The notes beneath the pieces were generated by a model. It worked only from the letters and a program-made list of their open reading frames with translations, was not told where the DNA came from and searched no databases. Positions 33,220-44,600 of a DNA stretch of 64,000 nt are shown here, one piece after another. Position 1 is the first letter of the stretch, and every line of letters starts with the position of its first letter. The stretch comes from Caprella mutica (Eukaryota; Arthropoda; Malacostraca; Amphipoda; Caprellidae), in the NCBI GenBank assembly GCA_947561585.1, contig CANNZV010003210.1, positions 71,918 through 135,917 of the forward strand, written 5' to 3'. The translations under genes and the position numbers were made by a program.

Positions 33220-33462
33220 ACTAAATGCCGAATTTTCAATTGCATTAAACATTGGAATTCAGTGTTATTTGGTGGATTTCTAAATTCAGATTGTAAAAAA
33301 TTGATACACAAGTAGTAGTTAGCGTTAGATGTTAAATGTCTACTTATTCACCGCGATGAACAGTGGAAGCTTGATATTATTGCCTTTTCTCCTCATCTCT
33401 GTGAATATATAGATAGTATTTATTTCTCCATTTCAAATTTAAGTGAAAGAAAATATAGTAAT

Positions 33463-33849
33463 TAAAGGACAATTACACACACATATATGAGCTTTAGATT
33501 TATAGCATATCTTTATATTAATAAGATGACAGCTCTGAAATGAACGAAATCATGAGTGAAGAACATATTATGATAGGTACCTAATTAGTTGGCTATTGAA
33601 TGGATAATTGAGAATAGCTAACGTTATGTAAGAGCTTAAATAATAAAGAAAATAATATATATGGTTATGCTACTAATATACAAATAAAATAATCCTGTTA
33701 TCTATTTATAAATGAAAGTAAGGAGTAATAATAACACAGGAACAGTAACACTCAGCACCTGACGCGTAGGTACATTCCTGTCAACAATAACATAGGTAGC
33801 GGGAGGCAGTGTTGCCATAAACAGAGGGAACACTTAGTCTTATCCTATA
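33463..33849 (-). repeat. 3' LTR of the Gypsy element, with a 6-bp insertion
   Basis: It is identical by eye to the 5' LTR except for an extra 6 bp (AGTCTT within CACTTAGTCTTATCC). It is preceded in element orientation by the purine-rich CTGGGGAGGGGAGA, the likely polypurine tract. Confidence 0.85.
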
Positions 33850-34113
33850 TCTCCCCTCCCCAGGAAAAGATTATATAACAGTAATTAATATGATCTTGAA
33901 ATAGTATGATCAAAAAAGAACTAAATAAACAAATAGCTAGTTACAAAGTTAGTATCTAGCTATCAACTAAACAAAATTGACAATGAACAAATATTGATCC
34001 TTAATCTCTATAAACATTCAGAGTTGCACATTAGTTGTATATTCCACATGACAAAAATAAATTTGAGCTGAAAAGTCAATGGAGATTAATATGTGTATCT
34101 GAATAGCTGATCA

Positions 34114-35823
34114 TCACCACACAAATTCCTTCAGCAGAACATTCGGTTTTCTAATTCGCTCAGATCGCCTTGGAGCTTGAGAAAATGTTTTATTCCTAAG
34201 ATTTTCAGAGGCGGGAGAGGATTGAGCGTTGAGGGTTTGATTCGCTGGGGAATTATCATCGACTTTTTCCGATTGATTCAGGTCATCTTGAAAATTTGGA
34301 GGAGATGGAGGACAATTTCGATGAGCGAGATGAGATGATTTACTCTCTGCAGGCTTCATAGGAGTTTGTTGATCTGGTCTCAGTGGCAGTGTTGAAGAAT
34401 CTGTGGGAGGCGAGATATTAGGACTTCTACTAATTTGAACATTATCAATCAAATCAAAAGGTGGATAAGCTATTCTGTTGAATGAATCTGGTGTCTGATT
34501 CTTCTGATGGTGAAATGGAAAGAATTTTCTTAAAAATTTCCTGTTTCTCAGTGTAACACGTCCAGAACCATCCACTTTAATTTGATATTGATCATGTTGC
34601 TTGACTTCTATTACAACACCAGACTTATCCCACTTTCTGGGGTGATTTCCTATTTGATTTTGAATGTACACATTATCGCCTAGTTTCAAAGGTGGGAGTC
34701 TCTGGGTGTGTTCTTCAAGACGTTCTCTTTCTTTAGCATGTCGCTTAGCCAATGCCTCTTCTCTTTTTTCAGATGTTAATGACCAAACTTCAGCAGGATG
34801 ATACTTTGTTGGAAGAATCGGAGTAAAGTCTCTGATGGCTCTGCCAAACACTATCTGAGCAGGAGAAACTTTAGTATCTTTATCTGGTGTGTTCTTATAC
34901 TGGAGTATAGCTCTCCTAAATTTGTCAGTATTGAGCTTGCCATAGGGTCCAACATTATCTGTGAGGAGTCTTTTAATGGTTTTAACCCCTAATTCAGCTC
35001 TGCAGTTACTGTGAGGGAAAGCTGTGGAAGACATCCTGTGTTCAATGCCCCATTGCTTTAAGAACTGTTTCATCTCGCCTGAGCTGAATTGTGAACCTCC
35101 ATCTGAAGAAAGTTCTTCTGGTATACCAAATACTTCACAATATGATTTGATTACTTCAATTAGTTGTGTGGATCCTTCCCCTTCTTTTGCTTTGAAAACA
35201 CATGGCCAATTAGAATATCTATCTACAATAACACAGTAATTTGTTCCTTTATATGAAAAATAATCTGAACAAATATATTGGAAGGGGTATTGTGGGTGTA
35301 TTATAGGAAAAGGGGGGGCATTAGGCTGGGAAGGTGCCATTTTGTTGCATGCAGAACATTTACTTCTGACATTTGAGATATCAGAATGGATCCCAGGCCA
35401 GAAAACAGAGGAATCTGCACGTGCATTCATGGATGATGTTCCCTGGTGTGCAGAGTGCAGTGAATTTAAGACTTTCTGACGCAGAGCTAGAGGGATCACA
35501 ATTCTATCTTTGTAGAGGATGGTTGCATCTAAAGTTGAAAGATCATTCTTGAATCTATGGTAACATCTTAGAGAAGCAGGCATGTCATTGATATCAGAAG
35601 GGAGCCCTTCTTGAATCATATGTAACAATTCTAACATTGTTTGATCACTTATGGTTTCTTGTTGTACTCTATCCCAAGTGATAACTTCCAAGTTATCAAT
35701 ATGAGACAAAGAAGCAACTACTAACCCATGGATAAATTCATCCATATCATCTGAAAGTGATGTCTTCATTTGAGTCTTCCTTAACTGGATATCTAGATGC
35801 TGCATCTGCTCCATTATTTTCAA
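34114..35823 (-). CDS. Gypsy integrase (separate frame, +1 relative to pol)
   Basis: The 569-codon frame overlaps the upstream frame by 77 nt and lies in the +1 frame. It has the zinc-binding HHCC module (LHSAHQG.. CSACNK, about residues 125-155) and the catalytic triad in CSDYFS, SSDGGSQFSS and CRAELGVKTIKRLL. A GPY/F-type module (WDKSGVVIEV..YQIKVDG) follows near 400, and a Pro/Ser-rich tail ending in a basic RRSERIRKP motif. The ordinary family has integrase in the same frame as RT. The shift happens at the C-terminus of RNase H. It is either a programmed event or a single-base indel. Confidence 0.9.
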   Translation of the reverse strand: MKIMEQMQHLDIQLRKTQMKTSLSDDMDEFIHGLVVASLSHIDNLEVITWDRVQQETISDQTMLELLHMIQEGLPSDINDMPASLRCYHRFKNDLSTLDATILYKDRIVIPLALRQKVLNSLHSAHQGTSSMNARADSSVFWPGIHSDISNVRSKCSACNKMAPSQPNAPPFPIIHPQYPFQYICSDYFSYKGTNYCVIVDRYSNWPCVFKAKEGEGSTQLIEVIKSYCEVFGIPEELSSDGGSQFSSGEMKQFLKQWGIEHRMSSTAFPHSNCRAELGVKTIKRLLTDNVGPYGKLNTDKFRRAILQYKNTPDKDTKVSPAQIVFGRAIRDFTPILPTKYHPAEVWSLTSEKREEALAKRHAKERERLEEHTQRLPPLKLGDNVYIQNQIGNHPRKWDKSGVVIEVKQHDQYQIKVDGSGRVTLRNRKFLRKFFPFHHQKNQTPDSFNRIAYPPFDLIDNVQISRSPNISPPTDSSTLPLRPDQQTPMKPAESKSSHLAHRNCPPSPPNFQDDLNQSEKVDDNSPANQTLNAQSSPASENLRNKTFSQAPRRSERIRKPNVLLKEFVW

Positions 35824-38800
35824 CTCCTTTGATGTATATAATTTTGTAGTAGTATCTTAAAGTCTTCTCTTTGAGATTCAACAGTCTTGGATTATGAATA
35901 TCTTCCAAACATCTGTCACCTAGTATTTTGAGCAGGGGCTTATGGTCAGTAGCAATGATTAAATCTTTGCATCCGAGAACAAAATGTCTGGCTTTTAGAA
36001 GTGCTTTGACTACTGCCAAACATTCTCCTTCAATAGGAGCATAGTTAGCCTCCGCACTATTGTTGAATTTACTTCCAGCAAATACTAGTTTCCATCCCTC
36101 CCTGCAGCAATGAGGATTGATTGATACACAGTTGCACCACTTTTGTACCAGTAGGAATCCTGTACCAACTTTTGACCAATCTGTGATGAGACAAGTTCTC
36201 CTACAGGGGTCAAATATTTTTACCCCATGCTTTACACTTTCAACAATTGAAGACTTTGAATATTGAAATATATCATCCAATTGCTTGTCCCAGTAAAATT
36301 TATTACCAGGTTTTAATAGCTCTCTGAAGGGTGATAATTTTTCTGTCAATGATAATGCATAAGAGACTTGATTGACTAGCCCAAACCAGGATCTTATACC
36401 TGTTATGTCAGTGGGTGTAGGAAAATCTTTGATGGCTTTTAAATACTTTTCAGATGGTTTGACATTTGATTTTGATATGACAAATCCTGCAAATTCGACA
36501 TCATCTTTCCCAAATTGGAATTTTTTCGGATTTAAAGTGATACCATTATTGCCACATTTAGTTAAATATTCACAAATTTGGAAAAAACTACTGGTAATAT
36601 CTTTAGCCCATAGCAATGTGTCATCAACACACTTAGTCTTATCTTTTATATCAGATATTATTTCATCATACCTTCTAGTGTAGGCATCTCCTGCAGCAAG
36701 GTATCCTTGAGGGGCAGTTCGATAGCGATATCTTCCCCAAGGAGTGATGAATGTTGTCAGATGCCTATCTTCTTCATCAATGGGAATGCTATGGTAGCCA
36801 TTCCATGCATCACAGACAGATTTCTTGGTGTTGTGTGGGACAGACATAGCTTGGTTGAATGGAGCAGGAGTGTGGTGAGTTTGCCTAGAGGACACTGCAT
36901 TGAGAGGTTGTAAATCAACTGTGCGCCTTGGTTCACCATCTTTTTTGGCAACTGTTACCATTCTTGAGCACCAAGTGGTTGCAGTTCCCCATGGCACATG
37001 CTCTATTACACCCATTTTCTCATCCCGATCAAGACCAGCCTTGACAGCCTTTTGCCAATGAACAGGAACTGGAATTGGAGTATGGACAGCATGAGGTTTT
37101 GCATTTTTGTCAATGAGGAGCTTCAGTGGTGGACCACTCATCATTGTCAAAGGTTGATGCTCGCATACATTAAATGTACTTGAGCTGTAGTACTTCAGTA
37201 GCCATTTCTCCAATTTCTCTCTGTTTTCCTCATTTAGAGCATAAGGTGATTTGCTAGGAATTGTAGGTGGTTTGGTGCGATTTGGACATAGGCATGTCTT
37301 TTCACTCAAGTCATTCATTCCAAGACTCTGATGATTTCCATCAATAGAGAGAGCTGAGTCTTGGTTTTGTATGGTTGGAAAATCAATGTCAATTATACCT
37401 AAGTCCTCGCAAATTTTTCTGCTAAGGTAGATACGATCAGGGTTATCAGACTGAATGTAACATAAGGAATAAGCCACACAGTTTGATTTTTTCAAACTTG
37501 GAGGTGTGATAGATATGAATAATCCTCCAAGAATTGACAAGTTTGAAGCATTAGCTCCACATAGTCTCTGTTTGACAGGAAATAGATCATACTTTGTTAG
37601 GCCTAATGATTTCAGCAATGACAATCCAGCGACCATTGTTCTTGCTCCTGTATCAGCAATGGCTAACACTCTTGCAGTTTTTGATGGGATGAAGTCAAGT
37701 TTATTCTTCATGTAGGCATCCTTGCAAGTTCGGATACAAATTTCAACAGTAGGGTCTTCCTTTGCTGTTGTATTAATCCAACCACCTGAATTATCAAATT
37801 CCATGTGGTTAATGATAGAGGATGATTCAACTGATTTGATATCTCCTTGATCAGTTATTCCAGCCAAGAAAATAGAGCTTAATTCATTAGATTCCTCTTC
37901 ATTTTCCTGAATGATTGAATTTACTGAGTTTGCTTTGAATCTACATACAGACTGAATGTGGTTAAATTTTTCACAAGTGAGACACTTCTTGCCATATGCT
38001 GAGCAGGTTTTCTTGCGAATTTCAGATGATGCACGACTTCCGTGACCAGTTTTTCCACACCAACTGCAACTGGCTTTGTCATAAGTTGGATTTTTGATGT
38101 TTTTTAGATGATTTGACTTATTTTTCTGATAAGGTGAAATTTTAGAAAGAGAAAGAGTACTTGTCAAAGCGTTATATGAGCGTTTACCAATTTCTTTTGC
38201 TGAAATAAAGGTAATCATTTCTTGAAGTGACATATTCTGATTTTTTGAACTCAATAAGTCTTGTTGAATTTCACTATCAGCTAAGCCTTTACTTAACTGG
38301 TCTTTTATTTCTTCTTCTGAGTAAGAGACTGAAGTGTTGCAGTTTAAAGAAGGACATTTGACGTTGTAGTTACAAATTTCCGCCTGTCCCTTTATTCTTG
38401 CTGCAAAATGTTTCACGTCTTCGTCATGGTTTTGAGTCATACTACGTAAAATATTTCTGTTCACTAGTGTATTCTCCTCTCTGACTGTTAGTCGTTTTAT
38501 TTCAGTCAATAAATTATCTTCAGAAAGAGAGGAAAAATTAGAACCATTGAATCTGTAGAGAGCCAACTGAAGATCTTCCTCACAACACTCTAGCAATTGG
38601 CTTGCGGATTCGTCATCTCCTATTTTAGCCAATGCTTTATACCTGCTCCATCTTGAAAGGAAGTACAGCCACTTTTCTTGAGATAATCCAGATGTAAGAA
38701 CAGGTCTTCTAGGTTTTTCAGCTTTGCTGGATGAAGTACCACTTGCAGAATTATTCATTGCAGTTGTAGCAGCTTGGACAGCATTAGAAATAATTGCCTG

Positions 38801-38866
38801 AAGAGCATCTGGTGTCAAACTTATATTTCTGTTTGCACTTGCAGATTCATTCTCATCGTCAGACAT
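35747..38866 (-). CDS. Gypsy gag-protease-RT-RNase H polyprotein
   Basis: A single 1039-codon frame. Gag occupies about residues 1-260. Two Cys/His clusters follow (near 268, CSWCGKTGH; near 295-307, a perfect CX2CX4HX4C knuckle CLTCEKFNHIQSVC). The protease has ADTGART near 402. RT has the RTVDLQPLN segment near 650 and the catalytic box CVDDTLLWA near 748 (Cys in place of the usual Tyr/Phe). RNase H shows ITDWSK, IEGECLA and ATDHKPL between 895 and 975. It ends at a TGA just after the RNase H tether. Gag and pol are fused in one frame, so there is no gag-pol frameshift. It appears intact. Confidence 0.93.
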   Translation of the reverse strand: MSDDENESASANRNISLTPDALQAIISNAVQAATTAMNNSASGTSSSKAEKPRRPVLTSGLSQEKWLYFLSRWSRYKALAKIGDDESASQLLECCEEDLQLALYRFNGSNFSSLSEDNLLTEIKRLTVREENTLVNRNILRSMTQNHDEDVKHFAARIKGQAEICNYNVKCPSLNCNTSVSYSEEEIKDQLSKGLADSEIQQDLLSSKNQNMSLQEMITFISAKEIGKRSYNALTSTLSLSKISPYQKNKSNHLKNIKNPTYDKASCSWCGKTGHGSRASSEIRKKTCSAYGKKCLTCEKFNHIQSVCRFKANSVNSIIQENEEESNELSSIFLAGITDQGDIKSVESSSIINHMEFDNSGGWINTTAKEDPTVEICIRTCKDAYMKNKLDFIPSKTARVLAIADTGARTMVAGLSLLKSLGLTKYDLFPVKQRLCGANASNLSILGGLFISITPPSLKKSNCVAYSLCYIQSDNPDRIYLSRKICEDLGIIDIDFPTIQNQDSALSIDGNHQSLGMNDLSEKTCLCPNRTKPPTIPSKSPYALNEENREKLEKWLLKYYSSSTFNVCEHQPLTMMSGPPLKLLIDKNAKPHAVHTPIPVPVHWQKAVKAGLDRDEKMGVIEHVPWGTATTWCSRMVTVAKKDGEPRRTVDLQPLNAVSSRQTHHTPAPFNQAMSVPHNTKKSVCDAWNGYHSIPIDEEDRHLTTFITPWGRYRYRTAPQGYLAAGDAYTRRYDEIISDIKDKTKCVDDTLLWAKDITSSFFQICEYLTKCGNNGITLNPKKFQFGKDDVEFAGFVISKSNVKPSEKYLKAIKDFPTPTDITGIRSWFGLVNQVSYALSLTEKLSPFRELLKPGNKFYWDKQLDDIFQYSKSSIVESVKHGVKIFDPCRRTCLITDWSKVGTGFLLVQKWCNCVSINPHCCREGWKLVFAGSKFNNSAEANYAPIEGECLAVVKALLKARHFVLGCKDLIIATDHKPLLKILGDRCLEDIHNPRLLNLKEKTLRYYYKIIYIKGVENNGADAASRYPVKEDSNEDITFR

Positions 38867-38955
38867 TGTACTGTATTGTAGGTAGGTACTAGGTACCTAT
38901 TTTTTTCACAAATTAAAACATTTCCGTACCACTTTTAAAGTTATTTGTGCTGTCA

Positions 38956-39336
38956 TAAAGGACAATTACACACACATATATGAGCTTTAGATTTATAGCA
39001 TATCTTTATATTAATAAGATGACAGCTCTGAAATGAACGAAATCATGAGTGAAGAACATATTATGATAGGTACCTAATTAGTTGGCTATTGAATGGATAA
39101 TTGAGAATAGCTAACGTTATGTAAGAGCTTAAATAATAAAGAAAATAATATATATGGTTATGCTACTAATATACAAATAAAATAATCCTGTTATCTATTT
39201 ATAAATGAAAGTAAGGAGTAATAATAACACAGGAACAGTAACACTCAGCACCTGACGCGTAGGTACATTCCTGTCAACAATAACATAGGTAGCGGGAGGC
39301 AGTGTTGCCATAAACAGAGGGAACACTTATCCTATA
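38956..39336 (-). repeat. 5' LTR of the Gypsy element
   Basis: In element orientation it begins TATAGGATAAGTGTTCCCTC and ends ATTGTCCTTTA. Boundaries are set by the direct repeat and the adjoining TSD; they lack the usual TG..CA. The sequence downstream (TGACAGCACAAATAAC) does not begin TGG, so the primer-binding tRNA is not evident. Confidence 0.85.
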
Positions 39337-39341
39337 GTAAT

Positions 39342-40838
39342 GAATAGAATAAGAATTTGAGTAGGGCAAGCTTTTGAATTATATTGTTTTCTATGTGCCC
39401 AGTTAATCTTTAGTTTGTTTTATTATATTTTCAACATTCGTACCATTATTCCCCTTGTTTCCAAATATAAGTGGATATTGATGAATATAATTTATAAATT
39501 GCATCCTCACTTTCACTCCATCATTTAAAGTTTTGAATTTCTGTTTTTCATTCTTATAAACACTAATTATATAACTGCTACTGTTTGAATTCTTGTCGAA
39601 TGCTGAAACTGAATCGGCGATCAATTTCTTATTTTTTTCAAATGGGTAGTTGCTCTCAACAATAAATAATTATACTTTCTCAATATTATTATCCTTTCAT
39701 AGTGGGATCCTTTCTTTAAGTTGTCAGAGTACCACAGCGAGCTGGTTTGTATAAATGCATAAAGTGGTTAAACATTTTTTTTCCTTTTTATAATAAATCA
39801 AATAAATCATTTTTATAAATCATCAAATAAATCACTGTCCTCACTTGATTTTGTACTATTATGTACCCCCGTTGATGTGTCCCTACTAGGGGGTATTCTA
39901 TATACTGTGAGAGGTACTGTAACTAGGAAATTTGTTGCTTACATGATCTATCTTAGAACAGAAAATTGTAGTTTAAAAGATATGTACAAAATATTCATGA
40001 AAAGAATATGTTCTATTAAAAAATATTTATTTTCATAACAAGAGTATTTTTTCCATGTAAGGAATATTCTTTATTTTAAATATGCTCAAGACTATATTTT
40101 TATACAAAATGCATATTGTTATGCATTTTGCAACCCCAGTAGAAACGGTCTTTGAAGGGGCTAGTACAGTCATTTTTTGTTTTTAACAATTTTAATGTCA
40201 AACGATTGCTTAGTAAGAATAAAGTATATCATGTGAAATTAAAATGTTCAATAAAATCTAATAATGGAAATATATCATTTTATATATAATTAATTTCTTA
40301 CCAAATGCTAACGGTAGATGGCGCCACAAACAGTGGCGTCATCTTGTAAACAAACCAACGGAGATAAGTTTCTATCTAGATTTTAGCTCAAGTGAAGAGA
40401 TGGCTTTATTTTTAAAACTATGCCTTCTTGTCTACGAATTCACATAATTTTTTCACCATTTTGACGCAAACAAAGGTTGATTACTGCATTCTTAAATTAA
40501 TATGAAACAAACAAACGTACATACTAATGAGTGCAAATGCTTCCGCTAGGTGTCGCTAATTTTATTATATGCTATTTATATGAACATTAGAAAAATAAAC
40601 GAGCATTCAAATATTACATAATTAAATATTCTAAATCGATTTAAAACCAATTTGGCGATTGATTGATTTTGACTTTGATATCCTTTTAATTAAGCTAATA
40701 CGGTAAAATCTGAAAAGAATTGGCAAATAATATAATTGTCTTGTGGGGCCCAATTGTCGGTCCACGGTCAATAACGATGGGTGGAAATCACACAAATTTA
40801 GGATCGTGACCCACAGATTTGAACCACTTTTTTATAGA
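39342..40838. other. Stretch with no supported gene
   Basis: 39403-39624 (-) encodes only a short low-complexity frame. Around 40030-40130 there is GAATATTCTTTATTTT..GCATATTGTTATGCA sequence reminiscent of the TAGGGTTGTGA hAT family, but the ends are not defined. Nothing else was recognised. Confidence 0.4.
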
Positions 40839-41063
40839 TGGCGCCCTCTGGTTACAGTCTTTAGAGTTGTACATATCAGGTGGTGCCCTCTCTGGGTACA
40901 GTCTCTAGAGTTTGTACATATCAGGTGGTGCCCCTCTGGTTACAGTCTCTAGAGTTTGTACATATCAGGTGGTGCCCTCTGGGTACAGTCTTTAGAGTTT
41001 TGTACATATCAGGTGGTGCCCTCTCGTTACAGTCTTTAGAGTTTGTACATATCAGGTGGTGTC
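40839..41063. repeat. 43-45 bp minisatellite, about five units
   Basis: The unit GTACATATCAGGTGGTGCCC, TCTGGGTACAGTCTTTAGAGTT repeats with small length changes. The first part unit has GGCGCCCTCTGGTTACAGTC. The two overlapping frames on the + strand that cover it are products of the repetition and not genes. Confidence 0.92.
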
Positions 41064-41618
41064 GGCAGTGTTTTCAGTGTACTTGATATATCCTTCTTGG
41101 CCAAATTCAAATTACTATTTTACATTTCGTTTTTTATAATGTTTATTGTCATGGGGTAACTACATAATTATAATACCTTTCTATTTATTAAATTATGAAT
41201 ATGAAAAACAATTAAGTATAAAATCACTGTGTATATCTCCAGTAGTTTGATAATATATAATAAATAGTTACATTTATGATATTAAATATAGGTAAATTAT
41301 ATTTAATATGAAAATAGCATATTACCTTACCTTAAAACTTAACTAAATTATCAATAGTAATTCTAAAATTTTGCCTTTTTAGTTGTACAACGTAGTGAAA
41401 CAATCGCTATTTCTATGAAGTTAGGCCTACAAAACTAGGCCTAACTACACTTATTGATCCAAAAATATTCGGCCGGTTTTTCGTAGCTTCTTTTTTACGC
41501 CATCGTTTTGTCGCGGTAACACGTCCCTCTCCGACCTTAAGAAACTCCGCAGATTAGATTTTCAAAACCTCATGTGTTCTGAATAAATTAACTAAATTGT
41601 GAGCAAGACACAATTGCA

Positions 41619-41636
41619 ATGGCTGAAAGTAGCAAG
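41619..41636 (+). CDS. F-box gene, candidate first exon 1a (MAESSK)
   Basis: ATGGCTGAAAGTAGCAAG|GTAAGT, phase 0, joins in frame with the F-box exon. If spliced instead to the acceptor at 41838, it would run into a stop after a short peptide (MAESSKVENGIDCF), making an upstream ORF overlapping exon 1b's ATG. Confidence 0.5.
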
Positions 41637-44600
41637 GTAAGTTGATTGGCTTCATCAATATCAAATAATGAGTACATATCTATTTTTATAGCTACCATTC
41701 ACTTATATTTCAAGTTCTAGGTAAATCAATGCACGTATTTATATATTCCTTTATTTTCATTACAAACATAGATATCAGTTATTTGGTTTAAGTACAGTAG
41801 GGTATATTTCAGTCACTTGTTTAATCTACCGTACACAGGTGGAAAATGGAATCGACTGCTTTTGATGATGAAAAAGATAGAGTAAGTTACGTTTTGTACC
41901 GGAGTGAAGTTACATATTGCAGTATTACCGTCGTCCTAATCACACCACGCGATTGCGCCACTTTATATTCTATATATTTATAAAAACTATTTCAAGAATT
42001 AACTAATATTACATTATTAAATGTTCTGAATCTGACCAATTTAGCGATGGGATAATTTTTGAGTTTATGCTCTTTTTAAAGAATCAGTGAACCTCTCTCT
42101 CCTCTCGTGGATATATCTATATATAAAGCTTTGTCCACACCTATTCAACTTTTAATTCAATTTTCCATTGACGCATGCCTTAAGTTGAATAGAAAGAGGC
42201 ATGCAAATTCGGGTTTCAACTTTATTGCTGAGTTTTACACTTTATTTTAAATATGAATACCACGTGAGAAATAATGTTCTCTCAATATTGCAAGTGCAGC
42301 AATGCTCTTCTGTGAAAAATCTTATTTGATTGCTACCGATTGACATTTTCTTCATGAATAGTAGTATTTTCATGTGTAGATAATTACAAACATTTTTCAT
42401 ATTATATAAACAGTTGCGTAAAAAATAACCGATATAATATATGAAGAAATGTCATTTGACAGACTATTCAACATATTCATTAAGTAGCTACACACGCTGC
42501 TTCAGTCCTTGCACAGAAGTACCATGGAACCTATTAACCGTAGAACGGTTACCCTCTAATTTTCTAACATAGAAGGTATAGGCTCGGGAAAATTTCAACC
42601 AAATAAAATAATTAATAAAAAAATACTTATGAACGCAATTGTTCATTTTTTAAGATATAAAATAAAATAAACTCTTCTTCTTTCATAATACCTACCTTTC
42701 TAAAATACAGATTACAATTAATGAAGTACGTGAAAAATCTCTTTCAAAAATGTTAAAAAAATGTAACAATATTCATTACATAACGAAAGTAATCATTAAA
42801 AGGAAGTTATATAATTTTTTGCCTAGCCAAAAAAATCGTAATGATCCTATCTTCTTATCCTTTTGCGTGTGTATTCTTATGTGATGGGAGCATTCTCTGA
42901 CTGATTCCTATCCCTCTCTATTTTACCCCCCCTACAAAAATATGTATGTAATAACACCCATATGACATAACACACGTATATGGTAACTGTGGAAGGAATT
43001 CTCCCGGATTGGGTTATGGAACAAAAACTAATATAATTTGTTCACACAACCACTCTAATCACATCATACCTACTAAACATTGAGTCACGCTACCAGATGT
43101 AAGAGTTTCAAAAAACTAAAAATAACTCCGTTCTAGGGTTAAATTATTCAATTTCTGACTACCTACTGCTACTATCCTAGCGTGAGGCCACGTTGTTATA
43201 TGTTTTGAACACGCTAAAATGATGTACGTGCAGTGTAAACAACTCAAAAGTTGAACCAAAAAGCGCATGAAGTCCCACCAGTGGTGGGACTTCATGCTTC
43301 TTCCCTTTCCTCTCAGGAATAGAAGCATGCGTCATGAAAACTACCCTTCAACAGCGCAAGACTCTTTTCAATGACGCATGCGTACNNNNNNNNNNNNNNN
43401 NNNNNNNNNNNNNNNNNNNNNNNNNNNNNNNNNNNNNNNNNNNNNNNNNNNNNNNNNNNNNNNNNNNNNNNNNNNNNNNNNNNNNNNNNNNNNNNNNNNN
43501 NNNNNNNNNNNNNNNNNNNNNNNNNNNNNNNNNNNNNNNNNNNNNNNNNNNNNNNNNNNNNNNNNNNNNNNNNNNNNNNNNNNNNNNNNNNNNNNNNNNN
43601 NNNNNNNNNNNNNNNNNNNNNNNNNNNNNNNNNNNNNNNNNNNNNNNNNNNNNNNNNNNNNNNNNNNNNNNNNNNNNNNNNNNNNNNNNNNNNNNNNNNN
43701 NNNNNNNNNNNNNNNNNNNNNNNNNNNNNNNNNNNNNNNNNNNNATCGATATCCAGATTATGGGATAATTTTTTTTGAAATATACAGGGAATATCTCATA
43801 AAACAAACATTGCCTCCACGAAAATGTAAATTATCAAAAATACTTAGTTTTCAAGATACTGACTTTCAATGATTTGAATGGATTACTACCTAGATATTCT
43901 CAAGTACTCACGTTCCTGATAGATGGGTTATTAGTGAGAAAATAAACATAACAAACAATTATTGTTCATATTGCTAATAGTAGGGGAGAACCGGGAGCAT
44001 TCGGACAGTTTTTGTTAGAAACTGAATAATTCGTAAACTAATTCGAATTTTACTATTTTGTGATTTCTATATGTAGATAAGTCGTGTTACTTCAATTTAA
44101 ATAAGACTGTTTTACATTATAAACCTCCATTCGAAAGTTATAAGACAAGTGTAAGTGAGATTCAAGTGACTTGAGTCATAAGTCGCTTGAGTCATAACTG
44201 GCAAAACTCCAAATTGGAGTCTATTTTCTTTATTGACTCTACCTGAGTCAATCTGACTGTGAATTAGGAGTCAATATGACTCTTGTTTGTGAGTAAAAAA
44301 CTATTATGAGTCAAATTGACTCACATTTTTGAGCCGGTTTTGGGACAAACTGAAAACTAAAATTTTGAGTCAGTTTGACTCGTATTTTTTTCTCAGTGTA
44401 CAGGGAGATTTCGGACAAGCTGTGAGGATGATTCAGACACCATAAAAAAGGTTAAAACATTGGAAATTTAATTAATTAAACGATAGGATTGAATTCTGAT
44501 CTAATTTAATTGAAATAAACCATAATGACTTGTTATTCACAGTAATAATTCATCGTATTTGTGAAATTTTATCATAATTGTTAAGATTGAACATTTTCTC

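Larger units (their letters stand above)
33463..39336 (-). mobile_element. Full-length Ty3/Gypsy LTR retrotransposon, 5874 bp
   Basis: Two direct LTRs (33463-33849 and 38956-39336) appear identical apart from a 6-bp indel, and the element is flanked by a 5-bp TSD GTAAT (33458-33462, 39337-39341). On the - strand the order is gag, protease, RT, RNase H, integrase: the Ty3/Gypsy order (BEL and Copia differ in domain signatures or integrase position). There is no envelope gene. LTR identity implies recent insertion. One frame change within pol separates the integrase part. Confidence 0.95.

Noticed and set aside
34798..37715. Several + strand frames over the Gypsy element
   Set aside because: Shadows of the long - strand polyprotein frames.
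33463..39336. BEL/Pao assignment for the LTR element
   Set aside because: The protease-RT-RNase H-integrase signatures (ADTG, VDD, HHCC-DDE with GPY/F-like module) fit Ty3/Gypsy better.
33463..39336. Endogenous retrovirus with envelope
   Set aside because: No third frame or membrane protein lies between the integrase stop and the 3' LTR.
40743..41086. Two overlapping frames with repeated VHIRWCPL-like peptides
   Set aside because: Simple translation of the 43-45 bp minisatellite.
43334..43872. Frames crossing the assembly gap
   Set aside because: They consist of N; no sequence supports them.
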